Positions 10,534 through 23,788 of a DNA stretch of 64,000 nt are shown piece after piece (within the stretch, counting starts at the first letter, position 1; each line of letters opens with the position of its first letter). The notes under the pieces are model-generated. The model was not told the origin of the DNA. It saw only the letters and a list, made by a program, of their open reading frames with translations, and searched no databases. This DNA comes from Podocnemis expansa (lineage: Eukaryota; Chordata; Testudines; Podocnemididae). The DNA lies in NCBI GenBank assembly GCA_007922195.1, contig ML681971.1, positions 22,402,386 to 22,466,385 on the forward strand, given 5' to 3'. Position numbers and translations under genes: made by a program.

Positions 10534-11316
10534 TAGAGGTCTGCAACCTGGGAGCCATATAGGGTTTTTTGGCTGCCTCCTTGCAGCTCCAGCCCCCATC
10601 ACTTGCTACCAAGGAACCCTGTGGATGGTCCACTCCTAGCTCTGGCCCCCATCCCTGCCACCAGGGGACCCTGCAGGTGGCCCGCTCCAGGCTCCCCTCG
10701 TCACCAGGGGAAACTGTGGAGGGACAACTCCTGGTTCTGGGCTCCTCCCCCCCACCAAGGGACTGTATGGGCTGTGCCCTGGCACAGCCCCCTCCCCATT
10801 ACCAGGAGGTTAACTCACTGCAGCTCTCAAAACACTTGGTTATCAGGGCCATCCTTAGGGTGGGGGTGAGAGGGGCAATCATCCTGAGCCCCATGGTTCC
10901 ATGTGCCCTGAGCTGTCCTGCCATGAGTGGGGAAGTGTGGGGTACACTCCGCTGTCCCCCACAGCCACACTGTCCCCTGCCAGTGCAGAACCTGGCCTCC
11001 ACTTTTATCTGGCTCACCCCCCCCCCAGGGTGGGAAACAGCCAGCCCAGGGGCTTAGCAGGCCAGCCAGGGGTCAGACTCCACTTTCCTGCCCCTCCCCT
11101 GGGTCAGCTGTTCCACCCTGGGGGTGGGGAGGGCCAGCCTAAAGGCAGGGCAGGAGAGTGGAGCCCTGTCCTCCACCCAGGACAGGGGTGTTTGAGGGTG
11201 GCAGGGCCCCGCAGAGGCCAATTGGCCCGGGGCTCCACACTCCCCTAGGGATGGCCCTGTTGGTTATTGAAGGAATTTTTAAAAATGGCTGTTATCTTTT
11301 GGGTTGCTGAACCCAG
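10534..11316. mobile_element. hAT-type element interrupted by a second hAT
   Basis: Left end TAGAGGTCTGCAACC and right end GGTTGCTGAACCCAGG are decayed inverse copies. The flanks GTCTAAAC (10526-10533) and GTCTAGAC (11317-11324) match at 7 of 8. A different hAT (10844-11259) sits inside. The right flank coincides with the first recognisable codons of the CR1 element, so the exact right boundary is not certain. Confidence 0.6.
10844..11259. mobile_element. hAT-type non-autonomous element, 416 bp, perfect TSD
   Basis: Inverted ends CAGGGCCATCCTTAGGG and CCCCTAGGGATGGCCCTG. The target duplication TTGGTTAT is identical at 10836-10843 and 11260-11267. The GC-rich core has no transposase. Nested in the element 10534-11316 and therefore younger than it. 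Confidence 0.92.
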
Positions 11317-13597
11317 GTCTAGACCTGCTGCTCACAAACAGGGAAGAATTGATCAGGGAGGTAGAGGTAAATGGCAAACTAGGCAGTAGTGACCATGACA
11401 TGGTTGAGTTCAGGAGGCTGATTAAAGGAAGGAAGGAAAGAAGCAAAACAAAAACCCTGGACTTCAAAAAAGCAGATTTTGGCTCCCTCAGGGAACTGAT
11501 GGGCAGGATCCTTAGGAAGCTAATCTGAAGGGGAAAGGAGTCCAAGAGAGTTGGTTATATTTTAAAGAAACCCTGCTAAGGGTACAGGAAGTTGCCATTC
11601 CAATTAGGAGAAAGAACAAACATGAGGCAGCCAGAATGGCCTAGCCGAGAACTCTGCTCTGAGCTTAAACATAAAAAGGAAGCTTACAGGAAGTGGAAGC
11701 TTGGTCAGATGAGCAAGGAGGCTTATAAAGATATTGATAGGGACTGCAGGGATAAAATCAGAAAGGCCAAAAGACAAATGGAGTTGCGGCTAGCGAGGGA
11801 TGTAAAGGATAACAAGAAGGGGTTCTACAAGTACATTAGTAACAAGAAGAGAATCAAGGATGGTGTAGGTCCCTTGCTGAATGGGGCAGGCATCCTTGTG
11901 ACAGAGGATGAGGGAAAAGTTGAAGTGCTCAATGCTTTTTTTGCTTCAGTTTTCACAGGCAGGGTCAGCTCCCAGCCCACTACCATGGGTATGGCAAGAT
12001 TGGAGAGAAGAGAGGCCCTTGGTGACGGAAGGTCAGGTTAGGGACTGCTTAAAGAAGCTGGATGTGCACAAGTCCATGGGGCCGGACGAACTGCATCCAA
12101 GGGTGCTAAGGGAATTGGCCGATGAGATAGCAGCACTGCTGGCCGTTATTTTTCAAAATTCATGGAGAACAGGGGAGGTGCCAGAGGATTGGGAAAAAAG
12201 CAAATGTAGTGCCTACTTTCAAGAAAGGGAAAAAGGAGGATCCAGGGAATTACAGACCAGTCAGCCTCACCTCAATCCCTGGAAAAATTATGGAGCAGGT
12301 TCTCAAAGAATCCATCCTAAAACACTTAGAGGAAAATAAAGTGATCAGGAACAGTCAGCATGGATTTACCAAGGGTAAATCATGCCTGACCAATCTCATT
12401 TCCTTCTATGATCAGATGACTGGTTTTCTGGATGCAGGAAGAACTGTTGATGTGATATACCTTGATTTTAGCAAGGCTTTTGATACAGTTTCCCACAGCA
12501 TTCTCATTGGCAAATTAAGGAAGTATGGGTTGGATAGGTGGACAGAAAACTGGCTAGATCAACGGTTTCAGTGTATAGGAATCAATGGTTCCATGTCTAG
12601 CTGGCAACCAGTCACGAGTGGTGTGCCCCAGTGGTCAGTCCTGGGGCCGGTTCTGTTCAACATTTTCATCAATGACCTAGATGATGGAATAGACTGCACT
12701 CTCAGTAAGTTCACGGATGACACCAAGCTGGGGGGACCAGTGGACATGTTAGAGGGCAAGGACAGGATTCAGGGAGACCTAGATAAACTGGAACAGTGGA
12801 CCAATAGAAATCTTATGAGCTTCAATAAGGACAAGTGTTAAATCCTGCACTTGGGACGGAAAAACCCTATGCACTGCTACAGGCTGGGGAACATTCAGCT
12901 AAGTAGCAGCAGTGTAGAAAAGGACCCGGGGGTCATGGTGGATGGGAAGCTAGATATGAGTCAGCAGTGTGCTCTTGCGGCCAAAAAGGCCAATGGCATA
13001 CTGGGCTGCATCAAAAGAAGTGTTACCAGCAGATCAAGGGATGTGATCATTCCCCTCTATTCTGCACTGGTGAGGCCACATCTATAATACTGTGTTCAGT
13101 TTTGGGCTCCCCACTACAAAAAGGACAGGGACATGCTAGAGAGAGTCCAGCGGAGGGCAAGCAAAATGATTAAAGGGCTGGAGCACAAGCCCTATGAGGA
13201 AAGACTGGAAGCATTAGGCTTATTTACTCTGCAGAAAAGAAGATTGAGGGGGGATTTGATAGCAACCTTCAACTACTTGAAGGGATGCTCCAAGGAAGAT
13301 GGAGCTCGACTGTTCTCGGTAGTAACAGAGGACAGAGCGAGGAGCAATGGCCTCAAGTTACGGTTAGGGAGGTTGAGGCTTGATATTAGAAAAAACTTTT
13401 TTACTAGGCGAGTGGTGAAGCCTTGGAATGAGCTGCCGAGGGAGGTGGTGGAGTCTCCATCTTTGGAGGTGTTTAAGGCCCGGCTGGACAAAACCATGAC
13501 TGGGATGGTTTAGTGGGAGAGGTCCTGCCTCTGGCAGGGGTTTGGACTAGATAATCTATGAGGTCCCTTCCAACCCTATGTTTCTATGATTCTATGC
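11317..13597 (+). mobile_element. CR1 LINE, 5'-truncated
   Basis: The element starts in the last part of the endonuclease domain and runs through the RT to a CR1-type 3' end: GGTCCCTTCCAACCCTATG followed by TTTCTATGATTCTATG. Upstream UTR, ORF1 and most of the endonuclease are missing, as is usual for LINE insertions that end early during reverse transcription. No target duplication is expected or seen. Confidence 0.9.
11320..13513 (+). pseudogene. CR1 ORF2 remnant (endonuclease end, RT)
   Basis: The frame opens with LDLLLTNREEL and SSDHDMVEF, the end of the apurinic-type endonuclease. It stops at 11529, resumes at 11592 and shifts frame near 12040 and again near 12200. The RT core is at 12209-12841: [43 protein letters not shown]. 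The catalytic box reads FTDD where CR1 elements have FADD. Further stops lie at 12839 and 13084. The C-terminal part (13133-13513) keeps [13 protein letters not shown] and [14 protein letters not shown]. Intact, this protein would nick the target and prime reverse transcription; this copy cannot. Confidence 0.92.
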
Positions 13598-16500
13598 AGC
13601 ACTGTTCTCTGTAGCTTTTTGTTGAGCAGGTAAATAAGGAATATGTTGGCTTACCCTACAACCCCTGCTGAAAATCAGTGGGATCAGTAAACCCTCACAC
13701 AGTGCAGGATCACGGCTTGCCTTGAGAATGACAAAGATGGGGTGATTTTGCAAGAAGATGTCCAAGTAATAATGATCAGGAAGCATAAAAGACTATTTTT
13801 CCCTTTTTGGTATAACTACAAGTTAAAATTTGTCAAATCATTTGAACCACCAAGAACCATCCTGTCTTGAGCCTGGAGAGGGTGATGCACTAAATAACTG
13901 ATGTGTGAGGTCACTCACCTGGCCAAAAGTTAACTCTGGGTCACCAGACACCTGTCAATGTTTCTGTGTTCCTCTACCAGCACCTCTCACAACTGTACAA
14001 GAGAGTCTATTTTATCAAAGAACTGCAGCATCTCATGATGGGCATTACAGACTGTGTAGTAGCATAACTGAGAAGGCATTTCATTCCTTTTGCTCTTCCC
14101 TTTTTCCCTCTGCTATCCTGTGTCTCAGTTCAGTTGTACAATGTTAGGCCTGGTCTTTACTAAAAAGTTTTGCAGGCACACTAACATCTAGAGGTGCTGT
14201 TTTTGCCAACATAGCTACTATGACAAAAGCCCTAGTGGAGATGCAATTATAGTGGCAAAAAATAGTTCTTTGCTGGTATAGATTACTTCACCCAGGAAAC
14301 TGGTATAAGTTATACTGGCATCTATTCTAGGAGAGCTTGTGAGGATATCTTTATCAGCAAACCTTTTCAGTACAGACATTGGATTACAATCTTTCACATA
14401 GAAAAGACATATTTGTTCTCTCTTTCTATGCCATTTCCTTAATCTGAAGTTATCTAAACAAACAAAAAGGAAGAAAAAAGCAAACAAAAACCACATATAC
14501 ATCTGTGCTTTTTGGAAAACAGATGTAGAGCTCAATCCTGTGCTTCACTGGATGCTGACAGCATTCAGACCTCCAAAAGCTGTTCAGTACCTAGCAAAGT
14601 TGGCCCTATAATGAAGCAAATTGTTTTCCAAAAACACAACCCACACCAACAAGACGGCTGCACTAGTTGGCACAGACAAAAATAGTCAACACACTAACTA
14701 ATGCACATACACCAATAATTTTAATAGGCCCTGGCAGCTTTCACCAAAAAACCCACATTAGCTACCACATGATGAGCACTAAGATGTGATTTTAAAGCCA
14801 TCCACATGTGAAAGCCACTATCTATTATACTGTAGCACCTACATGGGTTGCAATTACTAACATCTCTGACTGTTATTCTCCTGCCTTCAGAGTCTAAGGG
14901 CCCTCTGCTTAACGTGCAAAAAAATCATTATTGATTTGCCTACGGCAACACAGAGCAGAAAGATTGCACAAGTTTCTATGGAAACAAAATTAGTACAGTA
15001 AAAACCTCACTCACGGGCATCATAAATTATTTATCAGGACAGGCTCCTGTCCATTAAAATCTGATAAAAAGATTTAAAGGTAATCGCAGTGTTGCAGCTG
15101 TTTAGTTCAGGTCACTGCCACCACACTCAAGAAAGGATGATTTTGGTTTCTGGCCACATGCACTGTCTAAACCACCTTGGGTTGGAAAGCGCTACTCACT
15201 CCTGGGTGGAGAGGAGTTCCACACAACACTACCCAGATGGTGGAGGAGTTTGAACATTAAACATCTTTCAGATCCCACATTTTTGTCGTCATATTTGTAG
15301 TTTGGAAATTTCTTTGTTGAGGTAGAGGCGCAGCAAGGACTGGGGCTGAATGATACAGGAGAGAAGATCCGTGGAGAGGCAGTATCACCAGAGGCTGCCA
15401 TTCTGTGCTCCACATTCTAGTTTTAAACAAAAAAAAAAATCAAGTCTCTTGGATGCACAGCATATAAGTGTATGCCGTAGAACACCTACAGCTGGCCCGT
15501 CTCAGCTGACTCAGCTATGAAATTGCAGCGTAGACATCAGGGTTCAGGTTTAATAGTTTTGATATTTCTAATGGAAAACACAAGAAGGGTGAGGGATGTG
15601 AGGGGTGGTAGAAAAAAACAAATTTTCAGAACAAGGCAAAAACACTTACCCCTTACTTTCCTTCCCACCTTTCAGGACTTCTTTATGCATCACAGAGCAA
15701 CGAAATATGGCATAAACCCAGTTTAAAAAAAAACAATGTAGGCAGTTCACCTGTAAGTCCGTTCTGAAAGAAGATACTTCCAGAAGCACAACACAACTTA
15801 ATACACTTCCAAGGGCATGACTTAAAGATTAGCAATGTGTCATCAACATCACTTCTGCAACATTTAGGTGTTTCCTGTACAGGTCTTCCATCCAAGTATA
15901 AATCTGACACGGCCCTGCTTAACTTGCAATTTGACTGGCACAAGCAATCCCAAGACGCATGTTGTGTTCTTGTCATGCAATGACACAGCATCTTTTTTTC
16001 AATAGCCCTCCTCTTTTATTCTCCCTAACCCCATATGACATGATTCAGTGGAAGTGGCTGTGCAGATTCTCAGATATGCTCCTCCTGCGCATAAAGGACA
16101 GCATGGTGGAAAGGCTCACATCGCTGGCATTGATACAAACTATTTCTATATGCAGAGATGTCAGCCAAGTACTGTGGGACCACCTTAGATAATTGGGGGA
16201 AGGGAAAAGCAGGCACTTTCTTTCCCATTCTCTTCTCTGCCCCCTCTCACCTATCACCTTTATCAAAAGTAATCAAAATATAAACTAACCATATCTCTGT
16301 TAAAGGTCCAAATTTCTATCAGCTGGGGTTCATTTCTACCATTGGGAGGCCTGTCCACTTCTTTCGCTGAAGTCCTGGAGGGAAGAAACCCTGTTAAATG
16401 GAGAACTAGTCTCAAGCATATATTTGGGAAGTTCACAAGCATCTGTTTCCTCGATCATGGTTGACAACCCTGAAGGGTGCTCGTATAATGGACTCCGACA

Positions 16501-17882
16501 CTACAGACAACTTGCTTGATCTGTTTTTCCAAGAGCAAAGACTGCCACAGAAATCTTGACTAAACCAGATTTTATTCACTAATGCACTGCATCATTTTTC
16601 TAGTAACCACTTTATCAATTCTATTCCATTGTAATCTTCCTCCAGACTTGCATCGCCACATCTCTATTGAGCTGGTTTTTAAGTAGACTAAAGTCCAGTG
16701 AGTAAAACATGCTGCTGCCTGCCTCCCTAACCATATAAACACAACTGTGTTAGCCTCACAATCTGCTGAGATCCCTTCCTGCATTACAAGATCCAGTCTG
16801 TGTATGTATTTCTCTATTCTCCTCTCTGATCTCTCCATTCATCTCACTCCTGTTTCCACTCGGTCCCTTCATATAACCTATATACACTTGGTGCACCAGC
16901 TTTTTCCAATCAGCTCATCATCTCATTTCAAATCCTTTGTAAAAACAGCTTCTGTCACTTCCCTGTATCCTGTGTCCTCCTTTGTTTTCTCATCACTGCT
17001 TTCTAACCAAGTTTTATAGCTCCATAAAACATTCTGGGACATGCTTTGCAATGAATGATCCTGTTCAAAAACCTGCTTTACACTGCTCTGTACAGTTTTA
17101 AGAAATGCAAGCTTCAGAAGTCACTCCACCTAATAAAAGAGAGCCAGAAGTATCCAAGTACTTCCAACTTTGATAAAAGAATGAAGTCAATTAAGGTTTG
17201 AAGGTGCCGCTATGTCTGATCAAGATGAGAATGTGGTTCCCTACACCATACCTTAAGGATCTTTACATGTACTGTGGCTGTTACACTTATTTCAACTGTA
17301 AACTGCTAGATAAAAATATTGGGGAAAAAGAGGACACTTATCATTGATCCTATAATTAGGTCAAATGCTAACATCAACTCCAAGACATCATCTCTGTACA
17401 ACTTATCTAAACAGCTGGTCCACACTCCATTCTCCAGTGAAGCTCTACCTATTTTCTTATTTCTAGTCAACTAAAGATTTGCTTTCATGTGACCTGACAA
17501 TAAAAGGGTCTTTAAAACAGGTATATTTAATTAAACACACATTTAAATGCACCCATTTTGCTCTGTAGATAATAGAGGGCCTCTCTCTAGCCCTGCCTTA
17601 ATATGGTCTTTCTAGAGGAACAGAGCAGCAGATGAGAAATTGACAAGCTGTCAGATGGAGGAGGAAAAAATATCACTTCTCAAAGTCAGAGCTCATTTTC
17701 TAGCAATAAAACCAGACAGAGCTGAAAGAAAACACCAGGAACACAGGCAGCAGCCTCTCAATAGGCAGACTCGACTGGCACAGACAACCATTTAACCATG
17801 TGTCCTGTTTGGGCTTTGCTTAAACAGGGAACATTAATGGATATAAATGCAGCACCTTGGAATAATAATAGCCATTTGCAAT
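13598..17882. other. No gene seen; mostly unique-looking sequence
   Basis: No coding signal that I can support. A weak MITE-like start (GGCCTGGTCTTTACTA) lies at about 14148. Open frames such as 15683-15991 and 16572-16838 lack recognisable motifs or splice context. Confidence 0.4.
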
Positions 17883-17886
17883 CCAA

Positions 17887-18636
17887 TGTAACCCCCCTGG
17901 GGTTTTAAGGAGTGTGGTTCCTTTAAATTTTTGCCCTATGGGAGAGGGTTTGTGGAGCTGAGGAGGGGGGCTGGACCTACAGCCAGAAGCCTGGGAGGGA
18001 AGCAGGGAGAGAGGCCCTGCCTGAAGCCAGGGAAGACAGAGCAGCTGACCTGGGATGCCAGGCCAGCACCCACAGAAGGACACTGTGCTGGGGAGAGTCA
18101 ACCAAGGACAGAGCAGCGTCCAGTGACTGGCCATCTGGAGCTGTGGGGCCATGAGTCCAGCACCTGGAACTCAGGGGGGAGGTTGTAGGTAGTTAAGTGG
18201 GGAGGGTGTCGCTCTGGGTTCGCAGAGAGCGGCAGAAGAGGCATCAGAGGGTTTTCTTTTGTTGGGAAAGTGCTGGCACTGAAGACTAGGAGTTGCTGGA
18301 CTGAACTCTGGACTCCTGAACTCATGGTGCAGAAGCAGAGCTCACATCTGCCTCCAGCCTGCTCTATTGTTGGGCCTTGTGGGGCCCTGTCTTAGCTGTT
18401 ACTTTGTGTTACTGCTGCCCCATCTCCCCTGTTGGTTTCCTCTTTGCACCTCTGTAAATAAACCTTCCCCATTCCCATAATCCCTGCGCTATCCCAGTGT
18501 GTGTGTGGTCACTCTGGGGGTTTGGAACAGGTGGCCCTGGGGCAAAGGGGCGCTCCTTGCTGTGTTCCCATGCACACCCTTTCTCTGGTCAGAGCCGCCT
18601 GCAAGGCAGACTCAATCTGGCCACGTGGGTGTTACA
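17887..18636 (+). mobile_element. Solo LTR, 750 bp
   Basis: The segment begins TGTAAC and ends GTTACA, and is flanked by CCAA on both sides (17883-17886 and 18637-18640), a 4-bp target duplication. An AATAAA signal lies at about 18458. No internal retrotransposon sequence adjoins, so this is a solo LTR left by recombination. A 4-bp duplication fits Gypsy-type or some endogenous retroviral LTRs; the class cannot be settled from the LTR alone. Confidence 0.8.
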
Positions 18637-18640
18637 CCAA

Positions 18641-21634
18641 CAACACGGCAGCAAAAATACCTGAACTACCTTCTGACAGAAGAAAAGATGTCAAAGACAA
18701 GCATGACACATTGCATCACAATGTTCTTTGAAGGGCACCACTTTCTGCTATTCCACCTTTGCTTCGCCAGCAACAAATTATATACATACATACGCCATTA
18801 GTCATGGATGCACAGACGCATCTACTTTTTGGCTGACAAATATCTGAAAACAGAGGTAGATATATGTATGTGGCAATTATGTTCAGTTAGCACTAAATGT
18901 GGATGGCATAAATGGCTGCCCCTAAAAAATCTGCTCAGCTGTTTAGGGAAGATGTCCAGTTTCTATCTACAGGTTGCTTTTACTGAATTGTATGCTAGCT
19001 TATGAAATGGCCTATTTTTCACACAGAACAACCTCAATAGAGTAGAAAGTGAAACAATCCTGTCTTCCTAGGCACCAAAAGACATCCATCTTTTTCACAT
19101 TCTCCCTTTGTTCTATTTCATTTCCTGATCTTCGTCCTATTTCCTTCATATTTTCTGGGACCCGACTGCTTCTGCAGCAAGGCCAAGAAACAGTGCAGAA
19201 CAGTATACTGTATTCATCTCATACACATTGCCACTCAATGTGGGGAGTCAAAGACATTCTTTAGGATTTTTCTGAGTTCTTAGTTGGTGAATTTCAACAT
19301 AGTGCAAAAGGACCCTCAAAAAAACCCAAAGGATTTGGGTCCAGATCCCCAAAGGTATTTAGGTATCTAACTCCCACTGACTTCAGTGGTATCAATGGGA
19401 GTTGGCACCAATATATCTTTGAGGATTTGAGCCTTATGACCTCCTCCAGCATCCCAGATGTCAATGGAAAACTTTCCACTGATTTAAACAGCTGTGGCTC
19501 AGACTGTTAATACAGGGCTTTTGCACAGCAATGGTGTAAATTTTGCCCTGTATGCATGAAGCTGCCTGTGTTTATTTGCTTTTGTATAGGCAAAGGGGAG
19601 AAAACCTCACAAAAAGACTAACAAAGACATAACAGCCCTATAGCTCATTCCATATAGAGACTATGCTTACTAACATTCTCTGATCGCTATCAATAATAGA
19701 AAATTTCCTCCCTGGCAAAAGGATTTTCTTCTGAAGCTTGTGAGATCCAGAACTTAAACTCAGATGGATTGGCTTACATAGAGTTTCTGTACACACGGGC
19801 TCTGGCAACTGAGTCTCACCTAATATTTCAGATGCAAAGACTCAAATCTTGAGATTTTGGTGCTGTGCCTCGGAATTGCAGAGCTATGCATAGCATTTTA
19901 TTGCAGAGACAAAAGCACAGAGGGGGTTTTTTTTGTTTGTTTTTTAAGTCATGCTATTGCATACCTAGAGCCATAATTTTGGAGAATGTTCATACAGCTG
20001 ACCGCAAATAATCTTAAAAAATTAGTTTTGCCAAAAAGAAAATACACAATGACAGGAAAGAAGAATAAAACAAACATTTTAACATGAGACATTAAGACTC
20101 TACTTCTTCAAAGTCATTTTCCTTAAAAAAGAAATTAATTGTTCGGTTTTCTGCTTTCATTGAAAATCCAGTTCACAAAAGGATATAACTAATTTTCTGC
20201 AGAAATTTCAGAATAAGAAAAGGTTTTCCTGACTTGCTGAGAAAAGGGTGGAAGGGTGTAGAATTCCATATCAAACGATGTACTGTAGAAACTACCTCAA
20301 GCTCTTTCCACATATTGAGAAGATAGAAAATGACTAGGAATTATTGTGTTCAAGCAAAGTGTGTATTAAAAATGAACACAGTTTTGCTACCAAGATTGTT
20401 ACAGCTGTAAAAAGGACTCTCCTAGTCTGACTCTATTTTCTGATGCCCAGATTGAAACCCAGACTTTAATAAGCTTCAAGTAACAGAGGAAACAAATGAA
20501 ATCATAGAATATTTAGTAATACTCTGCTCTCCTTTCTGCAGGAAGGCAGCTGTGGCTCCCAAGCCCTGAAATCCCTCCTAGATCTCTAATCAAAAGGAGA
20601 GCGCGCCTCATTACATGTCACATGGTTGCTGATAAATAGAAATACCAGAGGAACACCCTCAGCCACACGGGAGGCAGGAGCCCTGCCTTCCCAAAAGCAT
20701 TGGTGTTTGCATGAATGGCGGGTCACTAAGCCATATGTAAATAAGAGGGGGCTTAAAAGAAAGGAACCTCACCAGCTGCGTCCAAAGAGAACATTAAGTA
20801 AAGGGGCAAAAGTTCCACTTGTGTGCCTTGGAGCTCAAATACACATCTCTGTGGGGAACATGAAAGTTACAGAATCACCTTTTCTTCCCACCATAAATAA
20901 AGGGGGGGGGGGAGGCAGATAGGGCTACTGTTCTCACCCCACCCAGGAAACATGGATTGGGCTCACACACAGAGGCTGGTGTTTATTTTAATTAACAAGT
21001 TAATAAAATTATTTTGTCCTGACTTTGAGTGCTCAAAGTGCAGCATAATTCAGCAGCAACAATTTACTTAGCATTATTACAGCCCTATCATCATCATATT
21101 GCAGCTGGGCCACAAGCCAATGGGAGTTAAAGGTGCTCAGTCCCCTGTAAGACCAGGCCTGACCAGCCCTTGATTGTTGCATTTACAGCACTAACCCATG
21201 TCCACACTGGAAAGATTGCATTGGCAACTGACAAGGCAAACTTACTTGCAGTCTGCCCTTAATTATTCTTTGTATTGTGCTTTATTCTTTGTAGAGCCCT
21301 AGAAGTTCCAATCGTGGACCGGAACTCCATGGCGCTAAGTTCTGCACATAGAAAGAACAAAAAGATGGGCCCCACATCTATACCTCCAGTTGTGCCAGCT
21401 AATTCATGGTACTGTCATCATTGCACATGACAACTGATGGTTTATGTATGGACAGAGATTGAAGGAAGGGGTGGATGGAGTGAGCTGACACTGCAGAGGT
21501 ATATCCCTGGTCCCAGGTCTCCAAATACCAAAGCCACCATAGCCTACAGGTTTAACACTTGATGGTCAGATCCTGTAAAGGGCAGTGGCTGGATATAAAT
21601 AACAGGAGTCTAGGGAAGAGTTTATGCTATAGAT
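18641..21634. other. No gene seen
   Basis: Unique-looking, AT-rich sequence. About 19310-19440 resembles an old dispersed motif (GATCCCCAAAGGTATTTAGG followed by CCACTGACTTCAGTGG) that recurs at about 45850-45940. A G-run lies at 20901. Confidence 0.4.
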
Positions 21635-21821
21635 CAGACGTGGCCAAACTATGGCTCAGGAGCCACACGTGGCTCTTGAATGAAAAAGTGTGGCTCCTGG
21701 AAGAATATCAGCAAACCAATTTAGTAGGTAAAAGTATATGGCTATATGCCTCAGTGCAGCTCTTGTAGGTTTCATAATCAACTTATGTGGCTCTTGAGTT
21801 CTATAAGTTTGGCCACCCCTG
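21635..21821. mobile_element. hAT-type MITE, 187 bp, perfect TSD
   Basis: Ends CAGACGTGGCCAAAC and GTTTGGCCACCCCTG are inverse copies. The target duplication CTATAGAT is identical at 21627-21634 and 21822-21829. Internally it repeats TGTGGCTCCTGG-like text. Same family as 22977-23788 and the fragment ending at 7718. Confidence 0.92.
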
Positions 21822-21829
21822 CTATAGAT

Positions 21830-22260
21830 AGATTGGCATTACATGTTGCTATGGTAGCACTGAAGGGCCAAAGTCAAGATCAAGACTCTGTTGTGCTAGG
21901 CACTGTACAAACAGGTATAAGATACTGTTCTCAACCTGAAGAGTTTCTCATCTGAACAAATTTAAAACTACAGCGTTTCTATGGCAAATGCATAGAGGAG
22001 GATGCAGATTCTGCTCCATAATCATCAAAAGATGAATCTTTTCATTGTGGAGTCAATCAGTTTGCAAAAGTCAGTTTCCTAGAATTGTGGCCCCCACCAA
22101 GCAAAGCACTTCAGCACATACTTTAATCCAAATGGGGGTTTAAATCATGGTTAATTAAATCAGGGCCATATAGTGCTATATTTAGGAATCTAATGTTCTT
22201 GGGAACATAATTAAATTGATCATGGGTTCACGGACACTCCCAATGTCCTATCACTGAAAG
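21830..22260. other. No gene seen
   Basis: Short spacer between the MITE and a CR1 tail; nothing recognisable. Confidence 0.35.
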
Positions 22261-22375
22261 GAGAATCATAGAAGTGTAAGACTTGAAGGGACCTTGAGAA
22301 CTCTTCCAATTCATTTCCCTGCATTCAAGGTATTATCGCATCAGACCATCCCTCACAGGTACAACTAGGATCGTG
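22261..22375 (-). mobile_element. CR1-type LINE 3' fragment
   Basis: Reads GAATCATAGAAGTG, then ACTTGAAGGGACCTTGAGA and TCAGACCATCCCTCACAGG, the reverse complement of an older CR1 3' UTR. Noncoding. Confidence 0.65.
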
Positions 22376-22976
22376 GGCCTGATTCTAATCCCACTCTGGA
22401 GTAAATCAGGTGCAACTTCACTGTGATCAAAAGAGTTACAAAAGCAGAAAAGAAACTAGAATCAGCAAGCTAATGTCTCAGAGGAAGACAAATATAAAGC
22501 ACCCTGCCAGACGTGTAATGATGTAGGTGGAGGGAAAGCTCCTTTTTCAACCCCTGCAAGTCATCCAGAACCATAAGATTTGGTTACCTGTGCCTCTGTC
22601 TCAGTTTGCACATTCATTAATGAGTATCAAATTATCCAAATCCTTTTCCAAAACCTGGCCACAGAGCCTGCCTCTCCAAACTGCCACAGCAGGGAACATC
22701 ACAGTAACAACCAACTGGAAAGCAGGGTTTTCTTTTGTGTTTGTTCCCAAATTAACACCCTTCCGTTTTCTCTTCTCTCACACCCCACCCACCTCATCTC
22801 TCATCCTACCCTCACAATTTCTAATATCCTATCACAAAAGAAACAAAGCACAACAATTAGTCCTTCACTCTTCACCATAGCAGCTCACACATCCAGCCTT
22901 CTTTGAAAGCTTGGGGTACTGTATTAAAGAATATAAACAAGTCAATGTTAGAAAGTTGCATCAGTTATATCTACAC
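22376..22976. other. No gene seen
   Basis: C/T-rich on the plus strand around 22760-22820, with overlapping short frames and no recognisable motif. Confidence 0.35.
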
Positions 22977-23788
22977 CAGGTGTGGCCAAACTGTGGCACA
23001 TGAGCAGCATGTGTCTCTTCAAAGAAGTGTGGGTCACAGAAGACCATGGCAAAGAAGGGCAGCATGCTGGGAGACACGGGGAAAAGTTGCGGTGTGGTCA
23101 GGGCCAGAGGGTGGGGGAGAAGTGCAGGATGGTTGGAGACAGCAGAGAAGCAGCAGCATGGTAAAAGACAGCAGGAAAGCAGCAACGCGGGAGGGGAGCG
23201 CAGCATGGTTAGGAAAGCCCCAGCATGTTTAGATTTTCTCATGGGCCCTAATGCAGTTTACTCTTTGTTAAAATAAAACCGTGTTTTACAAGTCCTAAAT
23301 GTGACATGGAATTCTAAGAAACAAAAATACAAAGGAGAAAAGTTTAAAACTGAATGTAAATTACTTTCAATTTTTGGCACAACTTATTGCTGTGAAGCAT
23401 TGTATTCCACAATGAAATTAGTTACATTGAAACATTGTGCAATACTTAGATATCAGCACTTGAGAAAGCTTTTATGTACTGCATTGGCAAGTTATTGCCC
23501 AGATTTTTAAAAACTTGCCACTAGCCTGCAGTGTTCTACATCCAGCAATAGCTAAGTTTTTATTGTATAGGCCTAGATTTCATGATAACCTTAAGTAATT
23601 ATTAGAATCTGTCATGAGTAGGATCAATATTTGCCCTGTTTTTACAATAAAATTAAAGTGTGCAATGAATTTTAAGCCTATGAATTTGGAATAGGTAAAA
23701 GTATATGGTTATATGCCTCAGTCCAGCTCTCAAAGGTTTAGTAATCAACTTGTGAAGCTCTTGAGTTCCATAAGTTTGGCCTCCCATG
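22977..23788. mobile_element. hAT-type element, 0.8 kb, with G-rich core
   Basis: Left end CAGGTGTGGCCAAAC and right end AGTTTGGCCTCCCATG correspond to the ends of the MITE 21635-21821. The core 23040-23220 is G-rich and repeats GAAGCAGCAGCATGG-like words; 23340-23520 is AT-rich. No clear 8-bp duplication survives. No transposase frame is recognised. Confidence 0.7.

Noticed and set aside
15683..15991. 102-codon minus-strand frame
   Set aside because: Cys-rich but without a recognisable domain, conserved context or splice sites.
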